From: Gp6-AA40 sp963818645
GTDB lineage: Bacteria > Acidobacteriota > Vicinamibacteria > Vicinamibacterales > UBA2999
Direction of reading: 5' to 3'
NCBI GenBank assembly: GCA_963818645.1
Contig: CAWFTF010000007.1
Location: forward strand, 62,001 to 126,000
DNA length: 64,000 bases
Position 1 is the stretch's first letter. Every line of letters starts with the position of its first letter. Below are positions 8,813 to 18,224 of this stretch, piece after piece. Made by a program: the position numbers and the translations under genes. The notes below the pieces were generated by a model that was not told the DNA's origin, did no database searches, and worked only from the letters and a program-made list of their open reading frames with translations.

Positions 8813-9514
8813 ATGCTGATTCCCTCCATCGACTTGCAAGACGGGCACGTAGTGCAGCTCGTTCAGGGTGAGCGTCTGGCGATCGAAGCGCCGGATCCCG
8901 AGCCGTGGATTGCCAGGTTCTCCACATTTCCACGCGTGCAGCTGATCGATCTGGATGCCGCGCGCGGACGTGGCGACAACCGGCCACTGGTGCAATCGAT
9001 CTGCGGCCGGCTTCCCTGTCGCGTCGGTGGCGGCATCCGCAGCGTCGAGCGTGCGCGCGAAGTCCTCGCTCTCGGCGCACACGCGGTCATCGCCAGCTCG
9101 GCACTCTTCCGCGACGGCGTCGTGGACGCGGCTTTCGCGCGGTCACTGGCAGAAGCGGTCGGCGTCGAACGCGTCATCGCAGCCGTGGACAGCCGCGGTG
9201 GCCGCGTCGTGATTCACGGTTGGAAGACTACTCTGCCGCTCACGGCTGTCGATGCCGTTCGGGCGCTCGAGCCGTTCTGCTCGGAGTTCCTCTACACGCA
9301 TGTGGACACCGAGGGGCTCATGGGCGGCACCGATATGCAGGCCATCATGGCCGTCCGGCGGGCGACCTCTCGGCGCGTGACGGCGGCCGGCGGCATCACC
9401 ACGTGGGAGGAGATCGATCAACTCGACGCCGCTGGCATCGACTCGGTGGTCGGCATGGCCATCTACACGGGGCAGCTGCAAGCTGGATCGTGGATAGTGG
9501 ATGGTGGTCCGTGA
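8813..9514 (+). CDS. hisA: ProFAR isomerase (1-(5-phosphoribosyl)-imidazole-carboxamide isomerase)
   Basis: Amadori isomerisation of ProFAR to PRFAR, fourth step of the pathway, on a TIM barrel paralogous to HisF. 233 residues. LIPSIDLQDGHVVQLVQGE carries the catalytic Asp; CRVGGGIRS and TAAGGITTWEE bind phosphates; VDTEGLMGGTD is near the second Asp. The usual C-terminus GMAIYTG is followed by QLQAGSWIVDGGP, which is encoded by the GTGGATAGTGGATGG word repeat, so the tail is a repeat-derived extension. Last gene of the operon. Confidence 0.93.
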   Translation: MLIPSIDLQDGHVVQLVQGERLAIEAPDPEPWIARFSTFPRVQLIDLDAARGRGDNRPLVQSICGRLPCRVGGGIRSVERAREVLALGAHAVIASSALFRDGVVDAAFARSLAEAVGVERVIAAVDSRGGRVVIHGWKTTLPLTAVDAVRALEPFCSEFLYTHVDTEGLMGGTDMQAIMAVRRATSRRVTAAGGITTWEEIDQLDAAGIDSVVGMAIYTGQLQAGSWIVDGGP

Positions 9515-9584
9515 TAGCTGGTTCCACCAACTACCAACCACCAACCACTCAACACAGCTAACCACGATCCACCAACCGGTCTTG
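9481..9584. repeat. GTGGATA / CCAACCA word repeat after hisA
   Basis: The 3' end of hisA and the following spacer contain GTGGATAGTGGATGGTGG words, then the opposite polarity CCACCAACTACCAACC words (9523-9582). The arms are approximate complements, so a weak long hairpin is possible at the end of the his operon. Confidence 0.75.
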
Positions 9585-9587
9585 TGT

Positions 9588-9626
9588 GTTACGTTAATTG
9601 ACGTAACCGTTACGTCATTTCACGTA
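9588..9626 (+). promoter_or_regulatory. TACGT-type operator cluster
   Basis: A perfect dyad TGACGTAA-CCG-TTACGTCA occupies 9599-9617. Further half-sites, TTACGTTA just upstream and TCACGTAG just downstream, are similarly spaced. The cluster ends about six bases before the ATG of the AAA ATPase gene, so a bound protein would block that gene. Confidence 0.6.
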
Positions 9627-9631
9627 GTGCC

Positions 9632-10777
9632 ATGCAGAACCCGTTCGTCTACGGCGAAGTGGTCCCCGGCGAGTCGTTCGTGGACCGCGAATCCGAGCTC
9701 GACCGGCTGATCGGCGACCTCGCAGCTGGACAGAAGGTCTTCCTGATCTCGCCGCGCCGGTACGGCAAGTCCTCGCTCATCCGGCAGGCGCTGAACGCCC
9801 TGACGAGGCGCAACACGCTCACCGTCGAGGTCACCGTCAGCAGTTACAGCTCGTACTTGTCCTTCCTCGAGGGATACGCGCGGGCGCTTGCAGCGGTCGA
9901 GACGCGCTGGGAGCGCGCGCGCGGCTGGCTCACAAAGGTGATCAGCTCGACGCGTCCCGAGGTGCGATACGACACCGACTCGGCTGGCCCTGGTCGCTTC
10001 TCCGTGTCCTTCCCACTCGTCAAGAACGACCGCGACGTCAATCGCCTGGCGAACGAGATCTTCACGCTGCCCGGCCGACTCGCTGCGGAACAAAAACGCT
10101 CCGTTGTCGTCGCGCTGGACGAGTTCCAGGCGATCGATGCCTTCAACGGCGGCAGCGTCGAGCACGCGCTGAGAGCGGCCGCCCAGCAGCAGCGTCAGGT
10201 CGGCTACGTTTTCGCCGGCTCCGAGCCGAGCCTGATGGAAAAGATGATCGGCCCGAAGCGGCCGTTCTACAAAGCCGGGCCGGTGATGCGTCTTCAGAAG
10301 ATTCCCGCGGACATTTTCGCCGGGTTCATCGAAGCCAGATTCGGGAAGAGTGGAATCCGCGCGGAAGCGGGACTCGGCGCAGCGATCGTCGACCTCGCCG
10401 GCAACCTTCCCTACGACGTGCAACGGCTCGCGCACGAAACCTGGGACGATGTGCGCGCGTCGGGTGGGAAGAGAGTCACGCTCGACGCACTGCATACGAC
10501 GCTGGCCAGGCTGCTCGCGGAGCAGGAGACGCTCTTCGAAGCCGTCTGGCAGCGTCTCACGCTGGCACAGCGCGCGGTGTTTCGCGCCGTCGTTCTTCAG
10601 AACGGCCAGGGCCTCCTCTCGGCGGACGTGCGCGCGCGGTATCGCCTGGGCGGTCCGTCGAGCATTCAGGCATCGCTCGCCGCTCTTCTCAAACAGGATC
10701 TCGTCCTGAAAGAAGGGACTCAGTACGTCGTCGTGGACTCGCTCCTTCGCGAATGGATCGCGCGGAGAACCTTTTGA
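9632..10777 (+). CDS. AAA ATPase, archaeal-type/ORC1-like (STAND-related)
   Basis: 381 residues. Walker A is SPRRYGKSSLI (about residue 50), Walker B is VVALDEFQAI (about residue 165) and the sensor strand is FAGSEPSLM; the lid and a C-terminal winged helix follow (VLQNGQGLLSADVRARY region, about residues 310-375). The N-terminal start NPFVYGEVVPGESFVDRE is typical of this single-chain ATPase family found in archaea and bacteria. Substrate and role are unknown; relatives are proposed to be remodelling or switch ATPases. The gene has its own dense operator cluster, so it is probably autoregulated or stress controlled. It ends overlapping the MFS gene by 25 bases. Confidence 0.8.
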   Translation: MQNPFVYGEVVPGESFVDRESELDRLIGDLAAGQKVFLISPRRYGKSSLIRQALNALTRRNTLTVEVTVSSYSSYLSFLEGYARALAAVETRWERARGWLTKVISSTRPEVRYDTDSAGPGRFSVSFPLVKNDRDVNRLANEIFTLPGRLAAEQKRSVVVALDEFQAIDAFNGGSVEHALRAAAQQQRQVGYVFAGSEPSLMEKMIGPKRPFYKAGPVMRLQKIPADIFAGFIEARFGKSGIRAEAGLGAAIVDLAGNLPYDVQRLAHETWDDVRASGGKRVTLDALHTTLARLLAEQETLFEAVWQRLTLAQRAVFRAVVLQNGQGLLSADVRARYRLGGPSSIQASLAALLKQDLVLKEGTQYVVVDSLLREWIARRTF

Positions 10778-12102
10778 GCGGCGACGGCGCCGGACTGCTC
10801 GCGCGCATCGGGCTCCATCGTCCCGAGCTTCGCGCGTGGGCGATGTACGACTGGGCGAACTCGGCCTTCCAGACCACGGTCATCACCGCGGTGTTTCCGC
10901 GCTTCTTCAGCGACTACGCCGCCGCCGGTCTCTCACCCACTGAGGCCACCGCGCGATTCGCGTGGGCAACGACGATCGCCGTCACCATCACTGCAGTGAT
11001 CGGTCCGGTCCTGGGTGCGATCGCCGATATCCGCGGGTTGAAGAAGACACTGCTCGGCGTGTCGATGTCTGTCGGCATCGTGGCGACGCTGCTCATGGCG
11101 ACCATCTCGCGCGGCGACTGGATGTACGCCGCGACGGTCTTCATGATCGCCAACATCGGTATCGCCGCGAGCTTCGTGTTCTACGACTCGCTGCTTCCCC
11201 ACATCGCTGCGCCGGACGAGATGGATCGCGTCTCGACCGCGGCGTACGCCATCGGCTATCTGGGAGGCGGCGTGCTCCTGGTCGTGAACCTTGCCTGGAT
11301 TCTGGCGCCCACTCGGTTCGGGCTCGCCGATTCCGTCGCGGCCATCCGCCTGTCGTTTGTGAGTGTCGCTGTGTGGTGGCTGCTCTTTTCACTGCCATTG
11401 TTCTTTCGCGTCCGCGAACCAGCGCCCAGGCTCGAACCAGACGAGAGCCGGGGGGATAACTCGATTCGGGTTGCCTTCGTTCGCTTGTGGGAAACCTTCC
11501 ACGAGCTGCGCGGCTATCGTCAGGCCTTCCTGATGCTCGTCGCGTTCCTGCTCTACAACGACGGCATCCAGACGATTATCCGCATGGCGTCGATCTACGG
11601 CGCCGAAGTCGGCATCGATCAGAACGCGCAGATCGCGGCCTTCGTGCTCGTGCAGTTCGTCGGCGTGCCGTGCTCGTTTCTGTTCGGCGCCATGGCCGCT
11701 CGCATTGGCGCCAAGCAGGGTGTCTTCCTGGCGCTTGCGATCTACGCCGGGATCAGCCTGCTTGGCTACTTCATGACGTCGGCCTGGCAATTCTTTGCTC
11801 TGGCGGCGCTCGTCGGCACCGTCCAGGGGGGCAGCCAGGCGCTGAGCAGGTCGCTCTTCGCGCGGATGATTCCCAAGCACAAATCGTCTGAGTACTTCGG
11901 CTTCTTCGCCGTCTTCGAGAAGTTCGCCGGCATTGCCGGACCAGCCCTGTTTGCGGCGTCGGTAATGCTGTTCCACTCGAGCCGCGCCGCGGTATTGTCA
12001 GTACCGTTGTTCTTCGTGCTGGGAGCCATCGTGTTGACCCGGGTTGAACGTGGCCGAGGGCGAAGCACAAGCGCAGTCCGAGGAGGCGGCAACAGGTTTT
12101 GA
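10753..12102 (+). CDS. MFS transporter, UMF1/Atg22-like family
   Basis: 449 residues with about 12 predicted membrane helices. The N-terminal RAWAMYDWANSAFQTTVITAVFP is the hallmark of the UMF1 (Atg22-like) branch of the major facilitator superfamily. Further conserved parts are VLGAIADIRGLKK and GGSQALSRSLFARMIPK. Inner membrane; substrate not known, though yeast Atg22 exports amino acids. It overlaps the end of the ATPase gene and is likely co-transcribed. The C-terminal tail after the last helix is Arg/Ser/Gly-rich and not conserved. Confidence 0.85.
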   Translation: MDRAENLLSGDGAGLLARIGLHRPELRAWAMYDWANSAFQTTVITAVFPRFFSDYAAAGLSPTEATARFAWATTIAVTITAVIGPVLGAIADIRGLKKTLLGVSMSVGIVATLLMATISRGDWMYAATVFMIANIGIAASFVFYDSLLPHIAAPDEMDRVSTAAYAIGYLGGGVLLVVNLAWILAPTRFGLADSVAAIRLSFVSVAVWWLLFSLPLFFRVREPAPRLEPDESRGDNSIRVAFVRLWETFHELRGYRQAFLMLVAFLLYNDGIQTIIRMASIYGAEVGIDQNAQIAAFVLVQFVGVPCSFLFGAMAARIGAKQGVFLALAIYAGISLLGYFMTSAWQFFALAALVGTVQGGSQALSRSLFARMIPKHKSSEYFGFFAVFEKFAGIAGPALFAASVMLFHSSRAAVLSVPLFFVLGAIVLTRVERGRGRSTSAVRGGGNRF

Positions 12103-12167
12103 CAGGACCTGAGGCTTCACGCGATGCTGGTTGACTGCTGTATCCGGCTGAATGGTTGAGCGCAGGC

Positions 12168-14034
12168 ATGATTGGCCGAACTGTCTCGCACTACCGCATC
12201 CTCAGCACGCTCGGCTCGGGCGGCATGGGCGTGGTGTATCTGGCGGAGGACTCACGCCTTGGACGCCAGGTTGCGCTGAAGTTCCTGCCTGCAAGCTTCT
12301 CGCAGGAGACAGAAGGCGCTCGAACGATTCCGCGTCGAGGCGCGTGCGGCCAGTTCGCTCAGCCACCCGGCGATCTGCGCGATCTACGACATCGGCCAGG
12401 ACGGCGACACGCCCTTCATCGTCATGGAGGCGCTCAAGGGCGAGACGCTGCGCGAGCGCATCGCGAAGGGTTCGCTGAAGGTTGCCGACGTGCTCGACAT
12501 CGGCATCCAGCTCGCCGACGCGCTCGAGGCGGCACACGAGCAGGGCATCATCCATCGCGACATCAAGCCGGCGAACATTTTTCTCGGCGATCGAAATCGC
12601 GTCAAGGTTCTCGACTTCGGGCTGGCGAAGCTCACAGCGTCACCGTCGCCACTCTCGAGCAGCGCGGACACGTCGCCGATCGATCGAACGCAGGACAACC
12701 AGATCACACAACCCGGCACCGCGCTCGGAACCGTGTCGTACATGTCGCCCGAGCAAGCGCGTGGAGAGCTGATCGACTCACGAACCGATCTCTTCTCTCT
12801 CGGTGCCGTGCTGTATGAAATGGTCACAGGCTTCCAGGCATTCGGCGGCAGCACGACGGCGGTTGTGTATGACTCGATCCTCAATCGCTCGCCGCGTCCC
12901 ATCGCGCATCTGAATCCGCTCGTCCCGGCCCGGCTTGAAGTGGTCATCGCGACCGCGCTCGAAAAGGAACGCGACCTGCGGTATCAGCACGCCTCTGATC
13001 TCCAGGCGGAGCTGCGAAGGATTCGCCGTGATCTCGACACGGGCAGCCTCGTGGGCAGCCAGTCGATCGCCAGCGCCGCGCGAGCGAGCATGCCGCCGCC
13101 GCCGACTACAACATCGACGTTCCCGGCCAGGACGGCGATGCACAAGCTGGAACGCGCGTCGATCGTCATCGCGCTTCTCGCAGTCCTTGGCGCAGCGGGC
13201 CTCTTCTGGCGCGCACAGAGGAGCGAGATTTCCGTCGCCACGCCAACCGCTGAACCGCCATCGGCCTCTACGGCGCAGCCATCCACGCCCGCGACGACGA
13301 CGCCAGCACCCGCGGCGGAGACTCCTGCACCCGCTCCTGCGCAGGAACCACGCCGGGCGTCTGAGCAACCGGCGCCAGCACCGCAGCAACCGCGGCCGCG
13401 ACCCGCAACGCCAGCCGAGACGCCGACTCCCAGAGCCGCGTTGCCAGCGCCACCCGCGGCGACGCCTGCACCCCAATCACCGGCAGCCGGTGCTGCGATA
13501 CCGACGCCGCCGCCCGCGCCCTTACCCGCGCCACCGGCGACGCAGACTGCGGAGACCGCGAAACCAGTACCCGCTCCGGCACCAGCCCCGGAGCCGGCGG
13601 CCGCGCCACCCGCGTCGGTTCAGCCTGCACCGCCACCTCGAGCCGCTGCGCCACCGGAACCGACACCACCTGCAGCAATACCGCCTGCGCAGACGCAAGC
13701 GGCGCCCAGCGTCGCCGAGTCCGATGACGCCGCGATTCGCCGCGTGATTCAGACCTACAAGCGGGCGATCGAAACGAAGGACATCGCGCTGTTTCGCTCG
13801 GTGCGGCCCAACCTGACTCGCGCCGCGGAAACGGTCTTGATGAACAGCTTCAAACAGATCGACTCGCAACAGATCGATCTGCGCGTGGAGAGTCTCAGAA
13901 TCGACGGCCGAACCGCATCCGCGCAAATCGTGCGCCGCGATACGCTCATCACCGCCGGCCGCCGCCAGGTCCAGAACAGCACGCAGACCCTACGGTTCCA
14001 GAAAACCGACGCCGGCTGGTTCATCGCCGAGTGA
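12168..14034 (+). CDS. Membrane-bound Ser/Thr protein kinase with C-terminal NTF2-like domain (one-base frameshift)
   Basis: Hanks-type kinase: IGRTVSHYRILSTLGSGGMG (ATP loop), VALKFL (Lys), HRDIKPANIFL (catalytic loop), DFGLAKL (metal) and SPEQARG. One extra base near 12319 splits the frame between the lysine strand and the alpha-C helix; removing it gives 621 residues and joins ETEALERFRVEARAAS. A membrane helix (about 13163-13215) and a roughly 150-residue Pro/Ala-rich spacer follow. The end (about 13710-14034; ESDDAAIRRVIQTYKRAIE onward) looks like a SnoaL/NTF2-type sensory fold outside the membrane. ATG 12168 gives the family N-terminus. Kinase function is sure; signal and targets are unknown. 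Confidence 0.9.
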
Positions 14035-14052
14035 ACGGCCTCGGACTCGAAC

Positions 14053-14158
14053 TACACTGCAGCTCGCTTGTGTTGGGGAGTTCCGGCGAACGCCTGGCTG
14101 ATAAGACTGCCAGTTTTAAAGGGCCGAGCGTTGCCGCGATTGGCTACACAAGCGAGTC
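14053..14158 (+). ncRNA. Candidate structured leader RNA
   Basis: An 11-bp perfect closing stem CTCGCTTGTGT/ACACAAGCGAG (14063-14073 with 14146-14156) encloses CTGGC-N10-GCCAG (14094-14113), a competing small hairpin just before it, and a GCG-TTGC-CGC hairpin with GA-rich internal loop. A -10-like TACACT (14053-14058) would start transcription at the base of the closing stem. Lies in the leader of the outer-membrane gene at 14192. No known riboswitch consensus was recognised. Confidence 0.4.
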
Positions 14159-14191
14159 TGTGGAGTGATCCGCACACCTCGGGGAGGACAG

Positions 14192-15517
14192 ATGCGCGTC
14201 TCGATCGTCATCACGGTGGTCACGCTACTGGCAAGCGCGAGCCCGGCTCACGCGCAGGATCCGTACAACGTCACGGTGAACGTGACCGAGCTCTCGCGAA
14301 TCTTCACCGAGCTGTATGGCCCGGACGGACTCGTCGTGAACAGCCTCGCATCGCTCGCCGGCGGCGTCTCGCATTCGGCGCACTTCAACAGCGGCTTCGA
14401 GAGCGAGTTCTCCCAGTTCGGCACCGCGCTGACCGGTCAGATCGTCTCGCTGCCACTGCCCGCTCCGGCCTCGGGGTTCACCTATCAGTTCGACCCGGGG
14501 CTCGGCGTGTTCACGCGTTCGACTTCGAGCTTCGGTCCCATCCTCGCCGAACGCGCGGACACCATCGGCGCGCGCCGTGTGTCGATCGGTTTCGCCTATC
14601 AGCGCCTCGCGTTCGATTCGATCGAGAACATAGACCTGCAGTCGGTGCCGGCGGTATTCACGCACGACAACGCCGAGCTGCGTGGCGGGCGTGAGGACGT
14701 CATCACGACAGTCAACTCGATCGACTCCAAGGTCAGTCGTTCGGCTGCGTTCATCACCTACGGCGTCACGAACGATCTGGACGTATCGATCGCCGTGCCG
14801 TACATCACGACCGACATCGTCGTCACATCCGATGCGACCGTTCGCCGGATCGGCACGACCACCCCTGAGATTCACTTCTTTCGTGCGGTAGACGACAGCA
14901 TCGGCGATCGCCGGATCTACACGGCGTTCGGCCACGCCAGCGGAATTGGCGACATCACGATTCGCATGAAGCAGGCGATCAAGAAGTCGCCGAAGAACGG
15001 GATCGCTCTCGGGATCGACCTGCGCCTGCCGACCGGCGACGAAAACAACCTGCTCGGCACTGGCGCGCCTGCCGTCCAACCATTCGCCGCCTGGTCGGCA
15101 ACGTACGGCACATTTGCGCCGCACATCAACCTCGGATACCAGTGGAACGGTTCGAGCACCCTGGCCGGAGACATCGAGGCCGGCGTTTCGGCGGATCTCC
15201 CCGACGTTGCCGTGTATGCCCTGGGCGCGGTGGTCTCGGTACATCCTCGCGTCACGCTGGCGCTCGACGTGCTCGGCCGATACATCATCGACTCACCGCG
15301 CGTGCGACTCGAAGATTTCGTCGCACTCGACGGTCACTCGGTGTTCCCGAACATTGCATTCGACACCGGATCGATCAACGAACTCAGCAGCGCGGTGGGG
15401 CTTAAGATCAACGTCGCCGGGCGGCTCCTCCTGAATACGAACCTCCTGATGCGGCTCAACTCCGAAGGGCTGCGCGACAAGATCTCGCCGCTCGTCGGCA
15501 TCGAATACGCGTTCTAG
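14192..15517 (+). CDS. Outer-membrane beta-barrel protein, phenol MetA degradation-like family
   Basis: 441 residues, signal peptide ending SPAHAQ. The rest alternates hydrophobic strands typical of outer-membrane barrels and contains ALGIDLRLPTGDENNLLGTG and VAVPYI-like strands seen in the Phenol_MetA_deg (transporter) family; it ends in aromatic GIEYAF, a barrel C-terminal signature. Probably an outer-membrane channel or uptake protein; substrate not known. ATG 14192 is preceded by GGGGAGGA and gives the signal peptide; an in-frame upstream GTG at 14165 is less likely. The mRNA leader may be structured. Confidence 0.75.
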   Translation: MRVSIVITVVTLLASASPAHAQDPYNVTVNVTELSRIFTELYGPDGLVVNSLASLAGGVSHSAHFNSGFESEFSQFGTALTGQIVSLPLPAPASGFTYQFDPGLGVFTRSTSSFGPILAERADTIGARRVSIGFAYQRLAFDSIENIDLQSVPAVFTHDNAELRGGREDVITTVNSIDSKVSRSAAFITYGVTNDLDVSIAVPYITTDIVVTSDATVRRIGTTTPEIHFFRAVDDSIGDRRIYTAFGHASGIGDITIRMKQAIKKSPKNGIALGIDLRLPTGDENNLLGTGAPAVQPFAAWSATYGTFAPHINLGYQWNGSSTLAGDIEAGVSADLPDVAVYALGAVVSVHPRVTLALDVLGRYIIDSPRVRLEDFVALDGHSVFPNIAFDTGSINELSSAVGLKINVAGRLLLNTNLLMRLNSEGLRDKISPLVGIEYAF

Positions 15518-15544
15518 CCTCACCCCTCCTGGAGGTGGCCGCTC

Positions 15545-16702
15545 ATGCGGACGTTCGGCGGCGGCGCGATTCTGTCTGTCGTGCTGGTCAGTCTGGCAAT
15601 CGGGGCGCAGGCGTGCTCACCGGACCCGCAACCGCCAGGCTCGACGCCGAATCCATCCCCGTCGCCGCTTCCGCCCAGTCGCGTCTTCACGACGCGCGAT
15701 GGCGTCCGCTTCCAGGTGGAAACCGTGCTCACGGGCCTGGAGATCCCATGGTCGCTCGCGTTTGCGCCTGACGGACGACTCTTCGTTACCGAACGTCCCG
15801 GCCGCGTTCGCATCGTCAACCTGTCAACGTTCACCTCAGAAGTTGCGCTGACAATCAACGTGTACGCGCAGGGCGAGGCCGGACTCCTTGGTATCGCCCT
15901 CGATCCAGGGTTCGCCCAAAACAACTTTGTGTATCTCTACTACTCCGCTCCATCAGGAGGAGGCGCGGTCAACCGGATCGAACGCTACCGTGAAGTTGCG
16001 GGACGCCTCGGTGAGCGCGCCGTTCTGCTCGACGGCATTCCCGCATCAACGATCCACGACGGCGGCCGATTGAAGTTCGGACCTGACGGCTTTCTGTATG
16101 CGACCGCTGGCGATGCCTCGAACACGGACTTCGCGCAGGACGTCGCGTCGCTCGCTGGAAAAGTTCTTCGTATCACGCCGACTGGCTCATCGGCGCCGGG
16201 GAACCGATTCAGTTCTCCCGTGTTCACCTACGGTCACCGCAATCCTCAAGGCATCGACTGGGACCCGATCACCGGCGATCTCTGGGAAGCCGAGCACGGA
16301 CCGAGCGGCGACGACGAGATCAACATACTTCAGTCGGGATCGAACTATGGCTGGCCGGTGATTCAAGGCTCCGCGACGGGAGCGGGCATGATGGCGCCGA
16401 TCGTCTTCTATTCGTCGACGATCGCGCCCTCCGGGATCGCGTTCTATCGCGGTCAACGGATACCGCAGTTCGCCAACAATCTCTTCGTCGCTGCGCTGCG
16501 CGGCACACACCTCGCGCGGCTCACGACAGACGCACGCCGGGTCGTCACCCAGGAGCGTTTGCTCGACGGAACCTACGGCCGCCTGCGCGACGTCGTCAGC
16601 GGCCCTGACGGATACCTCTACTTGCTCACGAACAACCGCGATGGCCGCGGCAGCCCCCTGCCGAGCGACGACAAGATCCTTCGGATCGTGCCCGCTTCCT
16701 AG
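15545..16702 (+). CDS. PQQ-dependent sugar dehydrogenase (aldose dehydrogenase family) lipoprotein
   Basis: 385 residues. N-terminal signal with lipobox-like IGAQAC and a Pro-rich linker, then a six-bladed propeller of the GdhB/YliI type: GLEIPWSLAFAPDGRLFVTER, GEAGLLGIALDP, HDGGRLKFGPDG and YGHRNPQGIDWDP with EAEHGPSGDDEIN match the family's catalytic His and PQQ/metal-binding segments. Expected to oxidise soluble aldoses outside the cytoplasm and pass electrons to the respiratory chain. GGAGGT precedes ATG 15545. Ends before a long convergent gap. Confidence 0.9.
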   Translation: MRTFGGGAILSVVLVSLAIGAQACSPDPQPPGSTPNPSPSPLPPSRVFTTRDGVRFQVETVLTGLEIPWSLAFAPDGRLFVTERPGRVRIVNLSTFTSEVALTINVYAQGEAGLLGIALDPGFAQNNFVYLYYSAPSGGGAVNRIERYREVAGRLGERAVLLDGIPASTIHDGGRLKFGPDGFLYATAGDASNTDFAQDVASLAGKVLRITPTGSSAPGNRFSSPVFTYGHRNPQGIDWDPITGDLWEAEHGPSGDDEINILQSGSNYGWPVIQGSATGAGMMAPIVFYSSTIAPSGIAFYRGQRIPQFANNLFVAALRGTHLARLTTDARRVVTQERLLDGTYGRLRDVVSGPDGYLYLLTNNRDGRGSPLPSDDKILRIVPAS

Positions 16703-17111
16703 AAGGGTTTTGCATTTGTACGTAGTGCGGCGTCGCTCGATCGCGCCGGTCGCGGCGGCTCATCGGGCGAGCCTGGGGGACGGCTCCGGTTCGTCGGCGT
16801 GGAAAATCGGGTTCTCCGGCGTGGGTGCTGGCGTTGACGCCGTCGCCTGCCGTCCTTCGAGCGGGAGCGCTCCGATCGGCGGCGGCCGTGAATCGCCACT
16901 GACGCACCCGGCCCCCCGGTTGTCGACACGATTCTTCACGGACGCGCGGATCATCTCAGCCGCCGCCGGCAGCGGCGGCACCCCGCGCGGACGCGCCGTT
17001 TTGCCGCGGCGTCGAATCGGAGCGAACGCCCAGCCATCGCCGTCGCATCGACCGCCATCGGCGTGCCTGGGAGAAACTACATCGATCTAGAAACGCTCTT
17101 GTCCTTGACCA
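16703..17111. other. 409-base convergent gap with CTCCGG element
   Basis: No convincing gene. Contains the element GCTCCGGTTCGTCGGCGTGG-AAAA-TCGG at 16783-16810, related to copies at 31557 and 55184 that also lie between convergent genes. The remainder is G+C-rich with CGGCGGC runs and shows no U-tract terminator. Confidence 0.6.
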
Positions 17112-18224
17112 CTACGCGAGACGCTTGCTCGATCGCAGCGTCGCGAGCACGAGAATTCCGACACCCCACGCCAGAAGGGCCAACGCATCCGGCCAGAGAA
17201 TCTCCAGGCCGACCCCTTTCAGGAATATGCCTCGAAGGATCACCAGGTAGTACCGCAGGGGAATGAGGTACGTAAACGGCTGGATGACGGTTGGCATGTT
17301 CTCGATTGGAAAGACAAAACCCGAAAGGAACACCATCGGGATCAGGAAGAAGAACGACGCGGTCATCATCGCCTGCTGCTGCGTCGCCGAGATCGTCGAG
17401 ACGAAGAGCCCCAGTCCGAGCGTCGTCAGCAGGTAAACCACGCTCATCGTGAACAGCAGAAGGAAGCTCCCCCGCAGCGGCACTTCGAACCACCACAGGG
17501 CAACGAACGTGACCAGGAGCACGTCGATGACGCCGATGAACGCGTAGGGCAGCAGCTTGCCAACGATCAACTCCCAGCGCGCGATGGGCGTCACATTCAA
17601 CTGCTCGAGCGTGCCCAGCTCCTTCTCGCGCACGATCGACATCGACGACAGGTTGGTCGTGACGACGAGCAGCAGCAAGGCGAGGATGCCGGGAATCATG
17701 AAGTCCTTGCTCTCGAGCTGCGGGTTGAACCAGACACGCACGTCGGCCGACACGAGGGGTGGCTGCAGCTGCCCCGGCGGCGACACGAGCTCGCGCGCGT
17801 ACGACGCGACGAGCGTGGTCGCGTAGCCGAGAGCGACGTTCGTCGAGTTGGCGTCGGTGCCATCGGCGACGACCTGCACCGTCGTCGAGCGGCCGGCGCG
17901 AATCTGTTCGCCGTATCCGTTCGGGATGTCGAGTGCCATCCAGGCCTTGCCGGTGTTCAGGTATCCATCGACGTCGTTCGTCGAGGTCAGTCCATCGATC
18001 ACGTCAAAGCTGGGTGACGCATCGAAGCGGCTTATGAGCTCCCTGCTCTCAGTGGACCGGTCCTGATCGACGACGACCAGCGGAACGTTGCGCACATCCG
18101 TCGTCGCGGCATAGCCAAGCATCGTGAGCTGAATAATCGGCGCGATGATGACGATGCCGAAGAGGCGCGGGTCCTGTCGCAGCTCCAGGAACTCCTTGCG
18201 AATGATGTGGGCCAATCTAGTCAT
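17112..18224 (-). CDS. ABC-2 type transporter permease (YbhR-like)
   Basis: 370 residues. One N-terminal membrane helix (FGIVIIAPIIQLTMLGYAA), a large periplasmic domain (about residues 45-175), then five helices with the conserved ABC-2 segment SIVREKELGTLEQLNVTP and GFVFPIENMP. Forms the membrane channel with the neighbouring permease for an exporter. Last gene of the operon; its ATG overlaps the TAA of the upstream permease. Start chosen at ATG 18224, giving MTRLAHIIRKEFLELRQDP, the usual N-terminus. Substrates of related systems are drugs and toxic compounds. Confidence 0.9.
   Translation of the reverse strand: MTRLAHIIRKEFLELRQDPRLFGIVIIAPIIQLTMLGYAATTDVRNVPLVVVDQDRSTESRELISRFDASPSFDVIDGLTSTNDVDGYLNTGKAWMALDIPNGYGEQIRAGRSTTVQVVADGTDANSTNVALGYATTLVASYARELVSPPGQLQPPLVSADVRVWFNPQLESKDFMIPGILALLLLVVTTNLSSMSIVREKELGTLEQLNVTPIARWELIVGKLLPYAFIGVIDVLLVTFVALWWFEVPLRGSFLLLFTMSVVYLLTTLGLGLFVSTISATQQQAMMTASFFFLIPMVFLSGFVFPIENMPTVIQPFTYLIPLRYYLVILRGIFLKGVGLEILWPDALALLAWGVGILVLATLRSSKRLA

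Noticed and set aside
9632..12102. Defence system (AAA ATPase with membrane partner)
   Set aside because: The partner is a typical UMF1 MFS carrier, and neighbours are metabolic; nothing else points to defence.
16703..17111. tRNA or small-protein gene in the convergent gap
   Set aside because: No cloverleaf and no T-loop consensus were seen; the open frames are Arg/Pro/Gly-biased shadows of G+C-rich DNA.
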